From Rhynchopus sp. YZ270_cl-10 (taxonomy: Eukaryota; Euglenozoa; Diplonemea; Diplonemida; Diplonemidae): DNA of 64,000 nucleotides. The notes below the pieces were generated by a model. That model was not told where the DNA came from. It saw only the letters and a program-made list of their open reading frames with translations, and did not search any database. Location of the stretch: positions 248,001-312,000 of the forward strand of contig OZ037857.1 in the NCBI GenBank assembly GCA_964035575.1, given 5' to 3'. Position numbers and translations under genes: made by a program. Below, one piece after another: positions 19,120 through 29,391 of the stretch. Numbering within the stretch: the first letter of the stretch is position 1; every line of letters begins with the position of its first letter.

Positions 19120-22100
19120 TCATTGTGTACTGCAACACCCTTCTTTCTTCCTCTTTGGCTCAGAACGTTTCGCCCCACGCCCTGCTGGTGTGCTTCCTGC
19201 AGCCCCTTGCACTCCACGCATACTTGCCAAAGTTTTTCCTCTATTTTGCGGACTACTCTGCGCGGAATCAGGAACGGGGTCGGTGTGAACTGGAGACCGT
19301 GGAGGGGTCCCACCTTCAGAGCTACGCCGTGGACTTCCTCCCCCTTGCGGCTGCTTCTTTTCGATGGAATCCCATTGGATGAAAACCATTTCCATTTTGT
19401 CGAGATCCTTCATCGACGCGATGACGTTCTGGTGAAACGGGAGGCCATTACAACGTACCAAACGGAGCCCGAAGTAGGGCGCTAGATCATGCTGATAGAC
19501 AGGCCCACACCCTGCAAGAATTCCTGAAGGACGCACCTGAATATGCCATTCCTCACGACGCGCGTTTTTTTGAATAACAAACATAAATTCCTCTGGCGCA
19601 GTGACCATCGGATATGCCTCCTGCACCGCGTTCTGTTCAGGATCCCTCTGCGAATTCTTCATCCACTTCCCTATTAATCTCTCTGAGGTAAAAATGTTAT
19701 TATTAACAGACCCTTCCGGCTTTATCCTCCACAACCCGAATCCCATGAAATGAAAGTCAATCACATTGGATCGTTCTCCGGTTCCCAGCCGCACGAACTT
19801 TGCTCTGACAAAGGAGGACCGATCGCTTGAGGTGAGCGAGGTGCTGCAGTACACACCATCCACCTCCGGAAGGCCTGTCTCTGAGACTACCAAAGAGGTT
19901 TGAACGAAGCCGAGACTGATGTCACCTTCTTGCCATGCATCCAATACGGCGCTGGTCTCCGTAGGGGAGGGGATGGCCTTCCCGTTCACAAAGAGAAGAC
20001 GCATGCCAGCAACGCACATCGCATTGCTCCGTTCTGCAGGGGATTTGAGCCCGACACCTTCGAGGACGTTGTTGCACAGAATCAGCCCATCGTGCTCTGC
20101 CACCACCGCTTCAGGGAGAGACGACCCTTCCAGGTCTGTGAGTGGCTGATATTCTGGCAGTTTTGTCATCACCAAGGTGGTGGCTGAGGGGTCGGCGGAG
20201 CCGAGGGGGGGAGATTGTGGTTGAGGCTGAGGTTGTGGTTGTGGTTGAGGTATGGGATGTTGTGCCGTCGATCGATATCCTTTTCCACGTCCAGCGGCTG
20301 TAGGAGGGCGTGGTATGTCGGTGCCGGGGGCAGAAGGGCGGCGGTGTTGTTGTTGTAGTGCCGCCGCCACCACACCAGAAACCCCAGAGACCCCAGAAGG
20401 TGACGTGACCTCCATCGGTATCGTCCCCCCCAAAGAGTCGCTTGTCTGCGGTGGTATCCCCTCCCCCTCAGGCCCACTCCACTGCGGCGTCTTCTCCGTC
20501 CACCCCCGCGACTCTGCGAGTCGCACTTTAACAGGAGAGTTTGGGTTTGTTGGCGGCGATTTGAAAAGAATCGGGGAAGTAGGTTGGTGTGGGGAGGCAG
20601 TCCGGCTGCGACTACGGGTATCATGGTGTGGGTCTCCTTCAAAGCGTATCGGGGAGCGTACTGGGGTGTCTGCAGTGTGTAGTGGTGAGGGCGGCCACAC
20701 AGAGCGGTCCGGAAGAGGGGCAGCTGGGAGACGCATTTCGGAGGACTGCGACCGTTCGTGGGAGCGGCTGTGGAGGCGGGCTGGTTCGGATGGGGGCGTA
20801 GAAGGCTGTCAGTAAATAGGATTTAAAAATACTGCAAATAATCATGAATCATACCTGACCTACCGGCGGCTCTGCAGGAAGGACCTCTGGTGTGATGAGC
20901 CCCTTCGCCTCGCCCATCACAGCTGCCAGCTCTTCGTCTGGGGGTGTGCCGTAGACCCCTGAGGAGGCGTTGCTGTCGCTGATGGTGTCGCCTTCGTTTG
21001 CGAGCTCGTCGTGGCCTACTGCTACCCCGACAGGCCCGACACGACCTACCGACAGAGGTGAATGCAGCTCAGGGTACAAAGGTGTCGAAGCCTCGCTGCG
21101 CACCACACTCTCCCCCCGTCCTGTCCCCGCTGCCGTCTCCTCAGCACTCTCGATAGGAACCCGTGGCGTCCGTTTCACCTTCTTCTTCGGAACCGGCTTC
21201 GCACTCTCCGGCAATTCGTATCCCTTCTTCACCTTCGTCTTCTTCGTGCTCAACGTCGTAAAGGCAGCGTGGTGCAAAGGTGAGGAGGGGTGGCGGTGTT
21301 TCTTCTTCTTCTTTGGGCGGTCGTGTTGCGGTAATTTGGGTGATTTGGGTGATTTTGTTTGTTCGGTGCGAGACGAAGGGGCGGGTGAGGTGGGGGTGGC
21401 GTAGCCCGACGCCTCGTCTCCCTCTGCTGCTTTGTCGGATAAGGGGGTTCGTGCGGAGGTTGTTGAGGCTTTGTCGGTGTTTTCTGTATTGATGCGTTCG
21501 TTTGCAGTGTTGGCTTCGCCATTAGAAGCCGTCTTCGCAGCCTTCTGTGCACGCTTTGCCTGCGCCCGCTGCTTCTGTTGTGCATGCTTGATGGCCAACC
21601 CCAAGACCGCACCGTGCCCCTCATTGAAGCGTGCTCGCTCCTCTATGACCTCCTCAGGTGAAGGTGGCGACAGTGCTTGGGCAAGGCTGCGCTCGGGGCG
21701 TGTGTGCGTCCTTCCGTCGGTAGGGGTGGAGACGCGGCTGCCACGCTTCTGGGGGGTAAGGTATGGGCTGGCGTGGTTGTGCCAGTAGCCGCTCTCTGCC
21801 ATTTTGACGGCCATGCGGACTCTTTCGGGGGAGACACTGCGGCGGGTGGACTGCTGCTGCTGCTGTTGAGGTGGCTGCTGTGGTTGTTGTTGTTGATAAT
21901 GTGGCTGCTGTTGCTGCTGTGGTTGTGGTTGTTGTTGTTGTTGATGTTGCTGCGGCCTCCCCACACCCCGCAGAACCGGCTGTGGAAGCGGCTGCGGCAG
22001 CTGCACCGATGCCTCCCTCTCCCTCTCCACACTCCGCTGCAACGTGCTCAACGTCGTGTTCATGTTGTGTAGAATCGCCGACGCAGACGGGCTGCTTGGG

Positions 22101-22486
22101 TGTGCCGCCACCGAGGTACGCCCTATGGGGCTGAGGCGGAGGGGTGCTGGCGGGGGGCCTGGGGAGGGCAGGCCTGAGAGGAGCATGTCGGCACGCATGC
22201 GTTCGTCTGTTGTTGGGGAGGCTGGCGAGAAGATGCCGTCGAAGACGGGCGCTTCGACTGGGGTGACAGAGGTGACGGAAGCAGAGGTGGCAGAGGTAGC
22301 CGAAGTGTCGACCACACCTGCTGGCAGCGCTGTGTCCACCATGTCGACCATGCCCCTCAGCTTCTCCTTGTGGTGGCTCCACTGCAGACGCAGCTGGCGG
22401 ACCTGCTCGACGTCGTCCAACGGCACCTCAAGCACGTCAGGGCTGACGTCGTACCCCACGGCATTTTCTCGTGCGGGTGTGCGCAT
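19120..22486 (-). CDS. Two-exon disordered scaffold with PDZ-like domains and C-terminal CaaX box
   Basis: Exon 1 runs 22486-20855 and exon 2 runs 20805-19120. Joining them restores one frame of 1,105 residues. The first ~750 residues are low-complexity: Ser/Pro/Thr-rich, poly-Gln (~180-215), a KKKKKHRHP basic patch and PQPQPQ repeats. The C-terminal third looks folded. It has a PDZ-like unit (GMRLLFVNGKAIPSP, then GDISLGFV) and, after a Trp-rich beta segment, a second PDZ-like unit (FGLRLVRCNGLPF). The protein ends KRKKEGCCSTQ: a polybasic patch, an extra Cys and CSTQ, a canonical prenylation box. This suggests a lipid-anchored membrane scaffold, possibly palmitoylated as well. A pyrimidine tract and CAG sit 7 nt before the ATG (22493-22550). 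The PDZ call is moderate and the CaaX is read directly. Confidence 0.8.
20806..20854 (-). other. 49-nt spliceosomal intron
   Basis: The minus strand reads CAG|GTATGA at the 5' end and TTTACTGACAG at the 3' end. Without removal the frame stops two codons later. With removal it continues in phase 0 into a Ser/Pro-rich segment that leads to the next long frame. The ACTGAC branch-like motif lies immediately before AG, recalling the fused branch/acceptor of some anaerobic protists. Confidence 0.8.
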
Positions 22487-22550
22487 GGCGCCCTGGTGGT
22501 GCGGTTAGAAGAGGGTCAGGGGTAAGGGGTAAGGGGGGAGAACGACATTG

Positions 22551-23939
22551 CAGGGGGGTGTTTGCAATGGTGGGTATGGTTTGTGTCGCAGAATAGTGAT
22601 GTCTTCGCAAAAGGGGAGGAAGGGGGGGTTGAGCATATGCAGTGGTGAGGGAGGGTAAAACGTCTTCCCAGTCACCTCGCAAAGATATGGCAGTTTGAGC
22701 GAAGGAAAGACTGATTTAAAGGAGGGGGGGGTGTGCATGTGATTTCTTTAATTGTTGAAAAGAAAGAGAAAGTTGAAAGTGCAAACTCACAAAGAAAAGT
22801 TCATATGAACCTAATGAGTGTGACGCAGCCTTGATCATTGAGATCAATGTCTCTTGAACACATCAGAAAGAAATAAAACAACGCCGTGTTCAAACAGAAA
22901 ACAGAACCAGAACGTAACGAAAGAGTTTTTTTTTGTTGAAAAGTTGGTATTAGTGTCGACACCTGAGGATGAGCTCCACTATCTGTTTTTTAAAAGTGGC
23001 AAACGGCGCCACGGTGGCCCGCGCGGACCCCCTTATGGACCACCATGGCATTTGGCAGCTAGATTTTTGGTGTGCCGTTTTGTGCCATAAAAAGTTATGG
23101 CCAAAAAAATGTATTTCGTGCAAATTCCACCTGTTTTCTCAACTCTCTCGACCAATCTCTCTATTTTGGAACACAATAATATCACAATACAAAAAAACCT
23201 TTGGTGGATCACCTACTCACCCAGACACAAAAAAAGGGCCACACTAATAAACGCTAGAGTGTTTCTTGAAGTGGAAGACCTCTTATGGATCAGAGGGGAA
23301 AAAAGCAGTGCTGGGGTGGGAAGGTGAGTGTACGTGAGCCACGCTAAGACACACAGCAAACATTATCCCAAGACAACGGCAGTCTTGTTGGGGGTTTCTG
23401 TTCCCCATTTTGTGGGGGAGAAGGTGAGTGAAGCAAAATAAATCCTTTTCCGTGGCTTGTTAATGGCCGCCACTGAACGCGTTGTCCATCTGCAAGCTGC
23501 TTAGAGCCGCCCGCGATTGGACCCCACGCTAGCCTTGACGACCTGACACAAATTCTTTTTTTGTAAAATGTGTTGAAACACAGTGTAGTTGCCACTTCAG
23601 TGCGAAGGTTCACCTTCTCTTTTACCCACATCACTATTTGTCAAAGGGAAAACAAAGAAAGTTGAAAGCTCAAACGCCTCCCCAGACACCACCCTCAAAA
23701 AAACATAAATCTACAGACAAAACTGAACGAAACAAAAAACAACCCCTATTGTTTTACACAAAATCCCCATCCTAAACCCACCCTAAAAACTCAAAAAAAA
23801 TTGCAGCCAGTTAAAAAAAGAACATATTGATAAGAGGATCTATGGTATATCAATAGTTGGAAAAAAACACCTCAAAAATCACCCTGAATGTCTTACCACA
23901 GATCTGTAAAGCCGATTTTATTTTTCTTGCTCCGCGAAA
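22551..23939. other. Intergenic spacer
   Basis: AT-rich with homopolymers. Module E starts (GTTGAAAG..CAAAC) occur near 22768 and 23661 and match 32088. No gene, RNA or complete repeat was recognised. The G-rich run at 22540-22740 is the pyrimidine-rich 5' leader side of the scaffold gene. Confidence 0.45.
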
Positions 23940-24848
23940 TTACACTAAATCAAGGTAATACACTGCGACCCCCACGAGGGCTATCAAAAGCAAGAAGCAT
24001 GCGATGTTAGTGAAGCAGCTTTGGTTTGAGGCCTCCTGCAGTGCACGGAGGGTCGCTTTGTTGAGTTTTTGCAGGCCGTCTGTTGCGACATCTGCGCGTT
24101 TATCCATTGTCTCAAGCACTTCGTTACTTTGGTCGATTTGGTCACCAATGTTCAACGCCTGCTCCTTTAGTGTTCCAAGCCCGTTCAGGATTCTTCCGAG
24201 GATAATTTCCTGCTCTTTCCGGTTCTGCGCGATTTCTTGCTGTTTTGCGTCAAAGTCTGGGTCTTCTTCCTCGGGAGGAGGGGGTCCGGCGTCATCGTTG
24301 CACAATGCACCCTTCATCATTTCCTCGCGTCGAGCGCGACGAACCTGCCTCACCATGTTGTTTGCGTCATCCATCACTTCAGCTTCCTTCGCAGAAAATT
24401 CAGTATCCTTAAACTCCAACTTCTCCAACTCAGTGTACATATTAATAATCAGCTCATCTTTGTGATTAAAATCGCGCTTTTTTGCAATATATTTTTCCGA
24501 CGAAGTTTTCCCTTTGGACTCCAACTTCTGCACCTCCTTCTGCAGTGGGGCAAGAGATTCCCGCATTTTGCGTAAAATTCCTTTGGCGCGATGGATTTCT
24601 GTGTTGTATTCATGACGTTTGGTGGCAGCGGCAGCGTCCTTTTTCTTCCGCAGTTTGTCTATCTCCGCGCGAAGTGTTTTCACGGAGTCCATACACTCCC
24701 TTAAATGCTCTACCATCTGCGGGAAGGGGCTCTTCTTGACATGTTCTTCACCATCTGCTCCGTCACCGTTTTCAATCATCATCTTTTTCAATCTCCGTCT
24801 GCAAGCACTCACAAAAATTGTCTGCTTTCTCACTTTGGTCGACACCAT
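23940..24848 (-). CDS. Tail-anchored SNARE, Qc/SNAP-like
   Basis: 302 residues from an ATG at 24848. A long charged coiled coil (~40-200) is followed by a SNARE motif (~225-275) containing LGTLKEQALNIGDQID, then a single C-terminal TM helix (FLLLIALVGVAVYYL) and a three-residue tail. It is therefore a tail-anchored membrane-fusion protein of the endomembrane system. The pattern IGDQIDQSNEVLETMDKRAD matches Qc motifs of the SNAP-25/syntaxin-8 type. Aligned with IGNEIDTQN, the ionic zero-layer Gln position holds Ser, with a Gln one residue earlier. The compartment cannot be decided. Regular syntaxins have an Habc bundle; the N-terminal coiled coil here may play that part. Confidence 0.82.
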   Translation of the reverse strand: MVSTKVRKQTIFVSACRRRLKKMMIENGDGADGEEHVKKSPFPQMVEHLRECMDSVKTLRAEIDKLRKKKDAAAATKRHEYNTEIHRAKGILRKMRESLAPLQKEVQKLESKGKTSSEKYIAKKRDFNHKDELIINMYTELEKLEFKDTEFSAKEAEVMDDANNMVRQVRRARREEMMKGALCNDDAGPPPPEEEDPDFDAKQQEIAQNRKEQEIILGRILNGLGTLKEQALNIGDQIDQSNEVLETMDKRADVATDGLQKLNKATLRALQEASNQSCFTNIACFLLLIALVGVAVYYLDLV

Positions 24849-24851
24849 TTT

Positions 24852-24918
24852 AGGAAAGGGGGAGAAAGGGAGCGGGAGAAAGGGAGAGGGAGAAAGGGAG
24901 AGGGAGAAAGGGGTAGAG
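24852..24918. repeat. Purine minisatellite in the SNARE leader
   Basis: About five copies of a 12-nt unit (GGGAGAAAGGGA) directly upstream of the SNARE ATG. On the coding strand this is an unbroken pyrimidine tract, and a TTTTCCAG lies just beyond it (~24935). It may serve as splice-acceptor context for the transcript. Confidence 0.7.
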
Positions 24919-24980
24919 TAGGGGAAGGGAATTCCTGGAAAAAAAATTGCGATGAGAGAAGGAGAGAGAGGGAGGAGGGG

Positions 24981-25240
24981 TTACTGGGGGGGGCCGAATA
25001 GTGGATCCCCCCTAAATAGTAGATCCCCCCTGTATAAATTTTTTTCCACATATTACCACAACTACTCAAAACATGAAATCTGTTGCTTTATTGGACTCAT
25101 CGGGCATTTTTGTGATCTGGACATGGGGGTCAGACTCCACTTTCGAGCACCTAAAATAGGGTTAAAAAAATTGGAGTCTAAAATTTAGGGGGGGATCTAC
25201 TATTCAAAGGGGGGATCTACTATTCGGCCCCCCCCAGTAA
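24981..25240. mobile_element. 260-bp inverted-repeat element (MITE-like)
   Basis: The ends are ~50-bp inverted repeats. The left begins TTACTGGGGGGGGCCGAATA and the right ends in its complement, each containing two blocks of TAGTAGATCCCCCC. No ORF. No clear TSD outside the palindromic TTACT/AGTAA ends. Confidence 0.8.
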
Positions 25241-27929
25241 TGAAAAAAGAGAATTTTTTTTTTTTGTACTTTTATGCAACTGTGTTGTTGGCGCCTTCAG
25301 GTGTCCTTTTTGTTTTTTGTTTTTTTTGAAGAAAGGAATGGTGGTTTCCATTTGTGGGACCGAAAAGGTGTTGCCGAAAAGGTAATGCAACGCTCAATGA
25401 CAAAAAGAATATGGCCATTTCAGGGAAATTGATACAAAATAAAAAAAAGAGTTGATGCAGGCACCTCTCGGCTGACCCAATGCCCTTCGGAAGCACAAAC
25501 AAAACACAAAAAAAAATTACAACCGTCTTCCTCTAAAAGCCATAGAATCAATCGATTGCTTGATGTTATTATTATTTTTGATCAAAGATCTTACCCACAA
25601 AGAACACACAACGGGTGTGCACACAGCGTAGAGGCGCCTACATGACGTATATGCAACCTTAACGTAAAAAAACGGTGGTAAGACAAACGAATAGGTGGAT
25701 GAAGGGGTGCAAGGACACCTAAGCCTGGGTGTCTTGTTTTAGTGGAGCGAGCAAACGCGGGTAGAGAGATGAAAACGAACCGTAAACTGAAACGAGAGGT
25801 CGGATGAGTAAAGGGATAGGGGGGGAAAAGAGAGAGAGAGCGCAATAAAAATATGGAAATCTGCAACTAAAAAAAAAAAAACACACACTTTTCCCCCATC
25901 AACTATTGAATTGTGGTCAGATTTGATGTGAATGGGAAGACAAAAGACTGCAGAGAGAAAAAAAAAACTTATAAACTGTGCAAAAAGAAAAAACCCCCCA
26001 AATTTGCAGTCGAGGTGGTGGGTCACAAAAAAAAAGTGAATTTTTTGGTGCAAAAGTCTGTCTGTAGACAGCAGCACTGAAAAATAAAAATAAAGAGTAG
26101 TTGAAAACGTGCTAAAAACGCAGCTTGGTCGAGCTCATGCAAAAAAATAAAAAACGTTTTTTTTTTTTTTTGAAAATTGGTTGTAGTCACCTGTGGTGGA
26201 CAAGAACGAGAAAGGGGGGGAAAAAACGAACAAAAGATTGCGGAATAGCGCCTTTCGTCCTCTAGTCTTTCCTACGCTCAAGGACGACACACACACACAT
26301 CCAACCTTAAGGTTGCAGAAAAAGAAAATTTGAAAAGGTGTGTCTACCTGCAAAACACACACACACACACACACATCTGACTTCGAGATACATGCACACC
26401 CACGCCTCTGACACGCACTGCATTGAAGCCATAGTAAATTATGCGGAGTTACTCGCGATAGAACTCAGGCATGTGTCTCATGCAAGCATCAAAAAAGCGC
26501 CCCCCCCCCCCCCCCCCTTTTTCTCATTGAGTGGATTACACGACGCTTCAGCAAATGAAAGAAAAGTTTATAAGATGACCCTAAGCCCTCAGTCACCTAA
26601 TGAAGAAAATGCATGATACGTAATGCAAAATTTTACGATTTCCGCCTCTTTCTCACCTTCCACATCCTTCAGGAGCGACGGGTGGTGCAGTACACCAGAC
26701 CAAAACAGCCTAGGGGAGAGGATGGACCGCAAGGCATTTTTTAAAAAAAGAAGAGGGGGGGAAAAAGGGAATAGTTGATTGATGCAGTCACCTCCGACTA
26801 GCCCACATACGATGCCGCCATGGATGAAAGCACAAAAAAAGAGCTGTTGAGAGATGAGAGGGGTTCACGGGGCACACACATCTTATGAGGGATTCTCCCT
26901 TTGCCCTATTCTGCTATTGCAATGCTCCCTGACGGGCGCATGCAAAATGGTGCGTAAAATATTGGTACCCCCGCTGAATGTTTGAAAAATTCCAAAAGAG
27001 CTGTCCAATTCCCGGCGTAGGTCACCACCTATTTTCGCACACCATAAAAAGACAGAGAAAAAAACACCCTGGTAAGATTATGATGTGTGCACGGAAACAC
27101 ACAAAAGACATCTTATAAAAGGGGTACTGTAAAATGGAGGTTCCTTCGCCAGTTCTCATCCACCTTGATGGTGGTGGTGGTGGGGTGGGGTGGGTTGTCA
27201 AACAAGTCAACAAATAAAAAAAAAAAATCAAATTCTGATGGTCACGCTCAATGAAAATGCAGCTGAAAAGCAGCGTTGTGCCTTTGCTGCTATTTTGCAC
27301 TGAGGTGGTCTTGTTCAGGGAGTGGGGGGGGGGCTCGGAAAACGTGATGTTGTAAGCTATGGAATGCCCGTCAGAAAAAAAACGTTACTTACAAGGTCAA
27401 TAGCCTTGCTTTTTTGGGGGGTCATTGTTGGCATTCACAGAAAAAAAATATTTTAGGATGAGTGGCACATAGGGCTGTGTCCTCTATCTAACCAATATTT
27501 TTTTTTTTTGGGGGGTATTTTTTTTGTTGACAATCACCCTGCTATGTGCAGGATCTGTACTCAATATTGCCCGAAGGCTTTGTTGTACTTAAGAGATATA
27601 GACACACCTCATCGTCCTCTGGAAAGTAGCTTTTTATTTTTTGTTGATTTTTTTAAAAATTTATTTCAGTGGTACATAGCGTGGCACGTCAGAAGGAAAG
27701 TTCCGCTGGGGCTGTCTGGGGTGAGTGTCGTAACCTCTAGGTCAAAGAATCGCTGGCAAAAAAAAAAGGGGGTAACACTACACCATAACTTCAAAAACAA
27801 TTTTTTGACTTGAAAATACAAATCCCTTTCGAGACAGTGTACCTCCTGTACGGATAGGTTCGTTTTTTTGCCCTACAAAACACAATTTTTATCGCCCCGA
27901 AAAAGCTAACGAAATACAAAGGTTTGTTT

Positions 27930-28040
27930 GTGCGTAAAAGTGTGTAATAAAATATGCTGTGGTGTTATTTTTATTACAATACGCTCCCCACCTGACTACC
28001 TGGGCCGTGAAGAGGAAACCCTCTTTGAGACCAAAAAACA
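27930..28040 (+). repeat. Diverged ~105-bp dispersed repeat, copy 2
   Basis: Homologous to 15608-15715 and in the same orientation. Shared blocks include TGTGCGTAAA, TACGCTCCC and CGTGAAGAGGAAACCCTCTT. Confidence 0.55.
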
Positions 28041-28277
28041 CCGGACTTTCACAACCTGATCTTGATAAAAGGGAAAATTATTTTCGTTAAGAAGCATCTA
28101 AACAGTCATCTGAATTTGACGCAAAGGTTAAACGGGGGAGTATCAGATCAAAACGACATTATTCCGGTTTTTCTAGTAACACTATGTGTAAGGGAGAGGG
28201 GGGGGGGAAAAATTGGAAAGACGATCATAGAACTAAGCATCCCATCTGCTTAGCGCGGTTTTTAAAGGGGGGGATGG

Positions 28278-28405
28278 TAATGGTGGCAGTATTGTGATGG
28301 GAGCCCATTGGAATACGCAAAATACATCACAATACGTGTATTGTGATGTATTTTGATGTATTTTGCGTATTCCAATGGGCTCCCATCACAATACTGCCAC
28401 CATTA
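28278..28405. repeat. Near-perfect 128-bp palindrome (foldback)
   Basis: The left arm begins TAATGGTGGCAGTATTGTGA and the right arm ends with its exact complement; arms are about 58 bp. The right arm has an extra ~10 bp from a tandem GATGTATTTT. Centre GTATTGTGATGTA. A partial relative (GTATTGTGATGTGTATTTTG) is at 29272-29300. It should form a cruciform or RNA hairpin; no ORF. Confidence 0.85.
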
Positions 28406-29391
28406 GGGGATGTTCCTGTTGGTATGGGTTGTGAAATATTCCATGCATGGATTGAAACTCTGAAAAAGTCCTCTTGTCTTTTGCAGACCAATTTCCCGGG
28501 AAAAGGAAATCCAGGACAGAGGGGGGGTACTGTATCTAACGCAAAATCCCACAGTACTTAACGATGATCAGAGAGAGAGAGAGAGAGAGAGAAAAAAAAA
28601 TCCCGTTGGGTTTGCCTGTCGAACAAACTACGAGAAACGGAGGGGGGAGTCAAAGGCTTCTGCGGACGAAGGAAGAGAGAAACAGAGAAACAGAGAAACC
28701 CCTGGTGAATCTGCCCTCTCTACGGTGGACACCCCTATTAAGAGAAAAAAAATGGTTAGGAATGGTTCAATCCTTTCGCCCGTGTTTGCTTTTTGGTTAC
28801 CAATAAAAAGAGAGGGGGAAAAAGTGGAAAAAGAAACAGAAGAGGAGGTTAAGAAGGAAAAAAAGAAAAAAACACCTCACCGTTCATCGGCGGAAGCAGG
28901 CGCTGAAAAAGAAGAAAAAAACCCCACCCCAGGCTACAAAAACAAACTCCTCCCCTCTCCCCTTCCCGCCCCACATTTTTTTTTGTGCCTTGGAATAGAC
29001 ACTCTACGGTATGATAAAAACCCCTCCCCATTTGGGGTTAGCTAGATACAAAAAAAGATAACTTGAAGCACACATAACACATACACATATATCTAAACGA
29101 ATCTTGGTATATACAACCCCTTGGTGTACATAAAAAGAAAAAGGCATTTTTTTTTGAGATGAACCAGCCTCCGCACAGCCCTCTGTAAAAATCTTCCCCC
29201 TCCCTTATGAACCCTCACCTCAAAATATACCCAATCCCAAGCCTTAGGAATACATACATCAGAGTACAACTGTATTGTGATGTGTATTTTGTATTGCAAT
29301 ACGGCCACCACTACCCCAGCCCCCACTCCCTCCCTCCCCTTAATCAAAAAAAAAAACACACCAAATTTCATTCCTTATATCTCCCTCCCCT

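Larger units (their letters stand above)
25241..29391. other. Gene-free 4.1-kb stretch with simple repeats and repeat modules
   Basis: No supported gene. It contains module A fragments (25453-25500, 26777-26835), module C (26568-26600), module B (27806-27860) and copy 2 of the ~105-bp repeat (27930-28040). It also has a ~75-bp segment at 27528-27604 shared with 32357-32440, an (AC)n run at 26347-26375, poly-C at 26502-26517 and (GA)n at 28569-28593. Long T and A runs are frequent. ORFs here are short and compositionally random. Confidence 0.55.
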
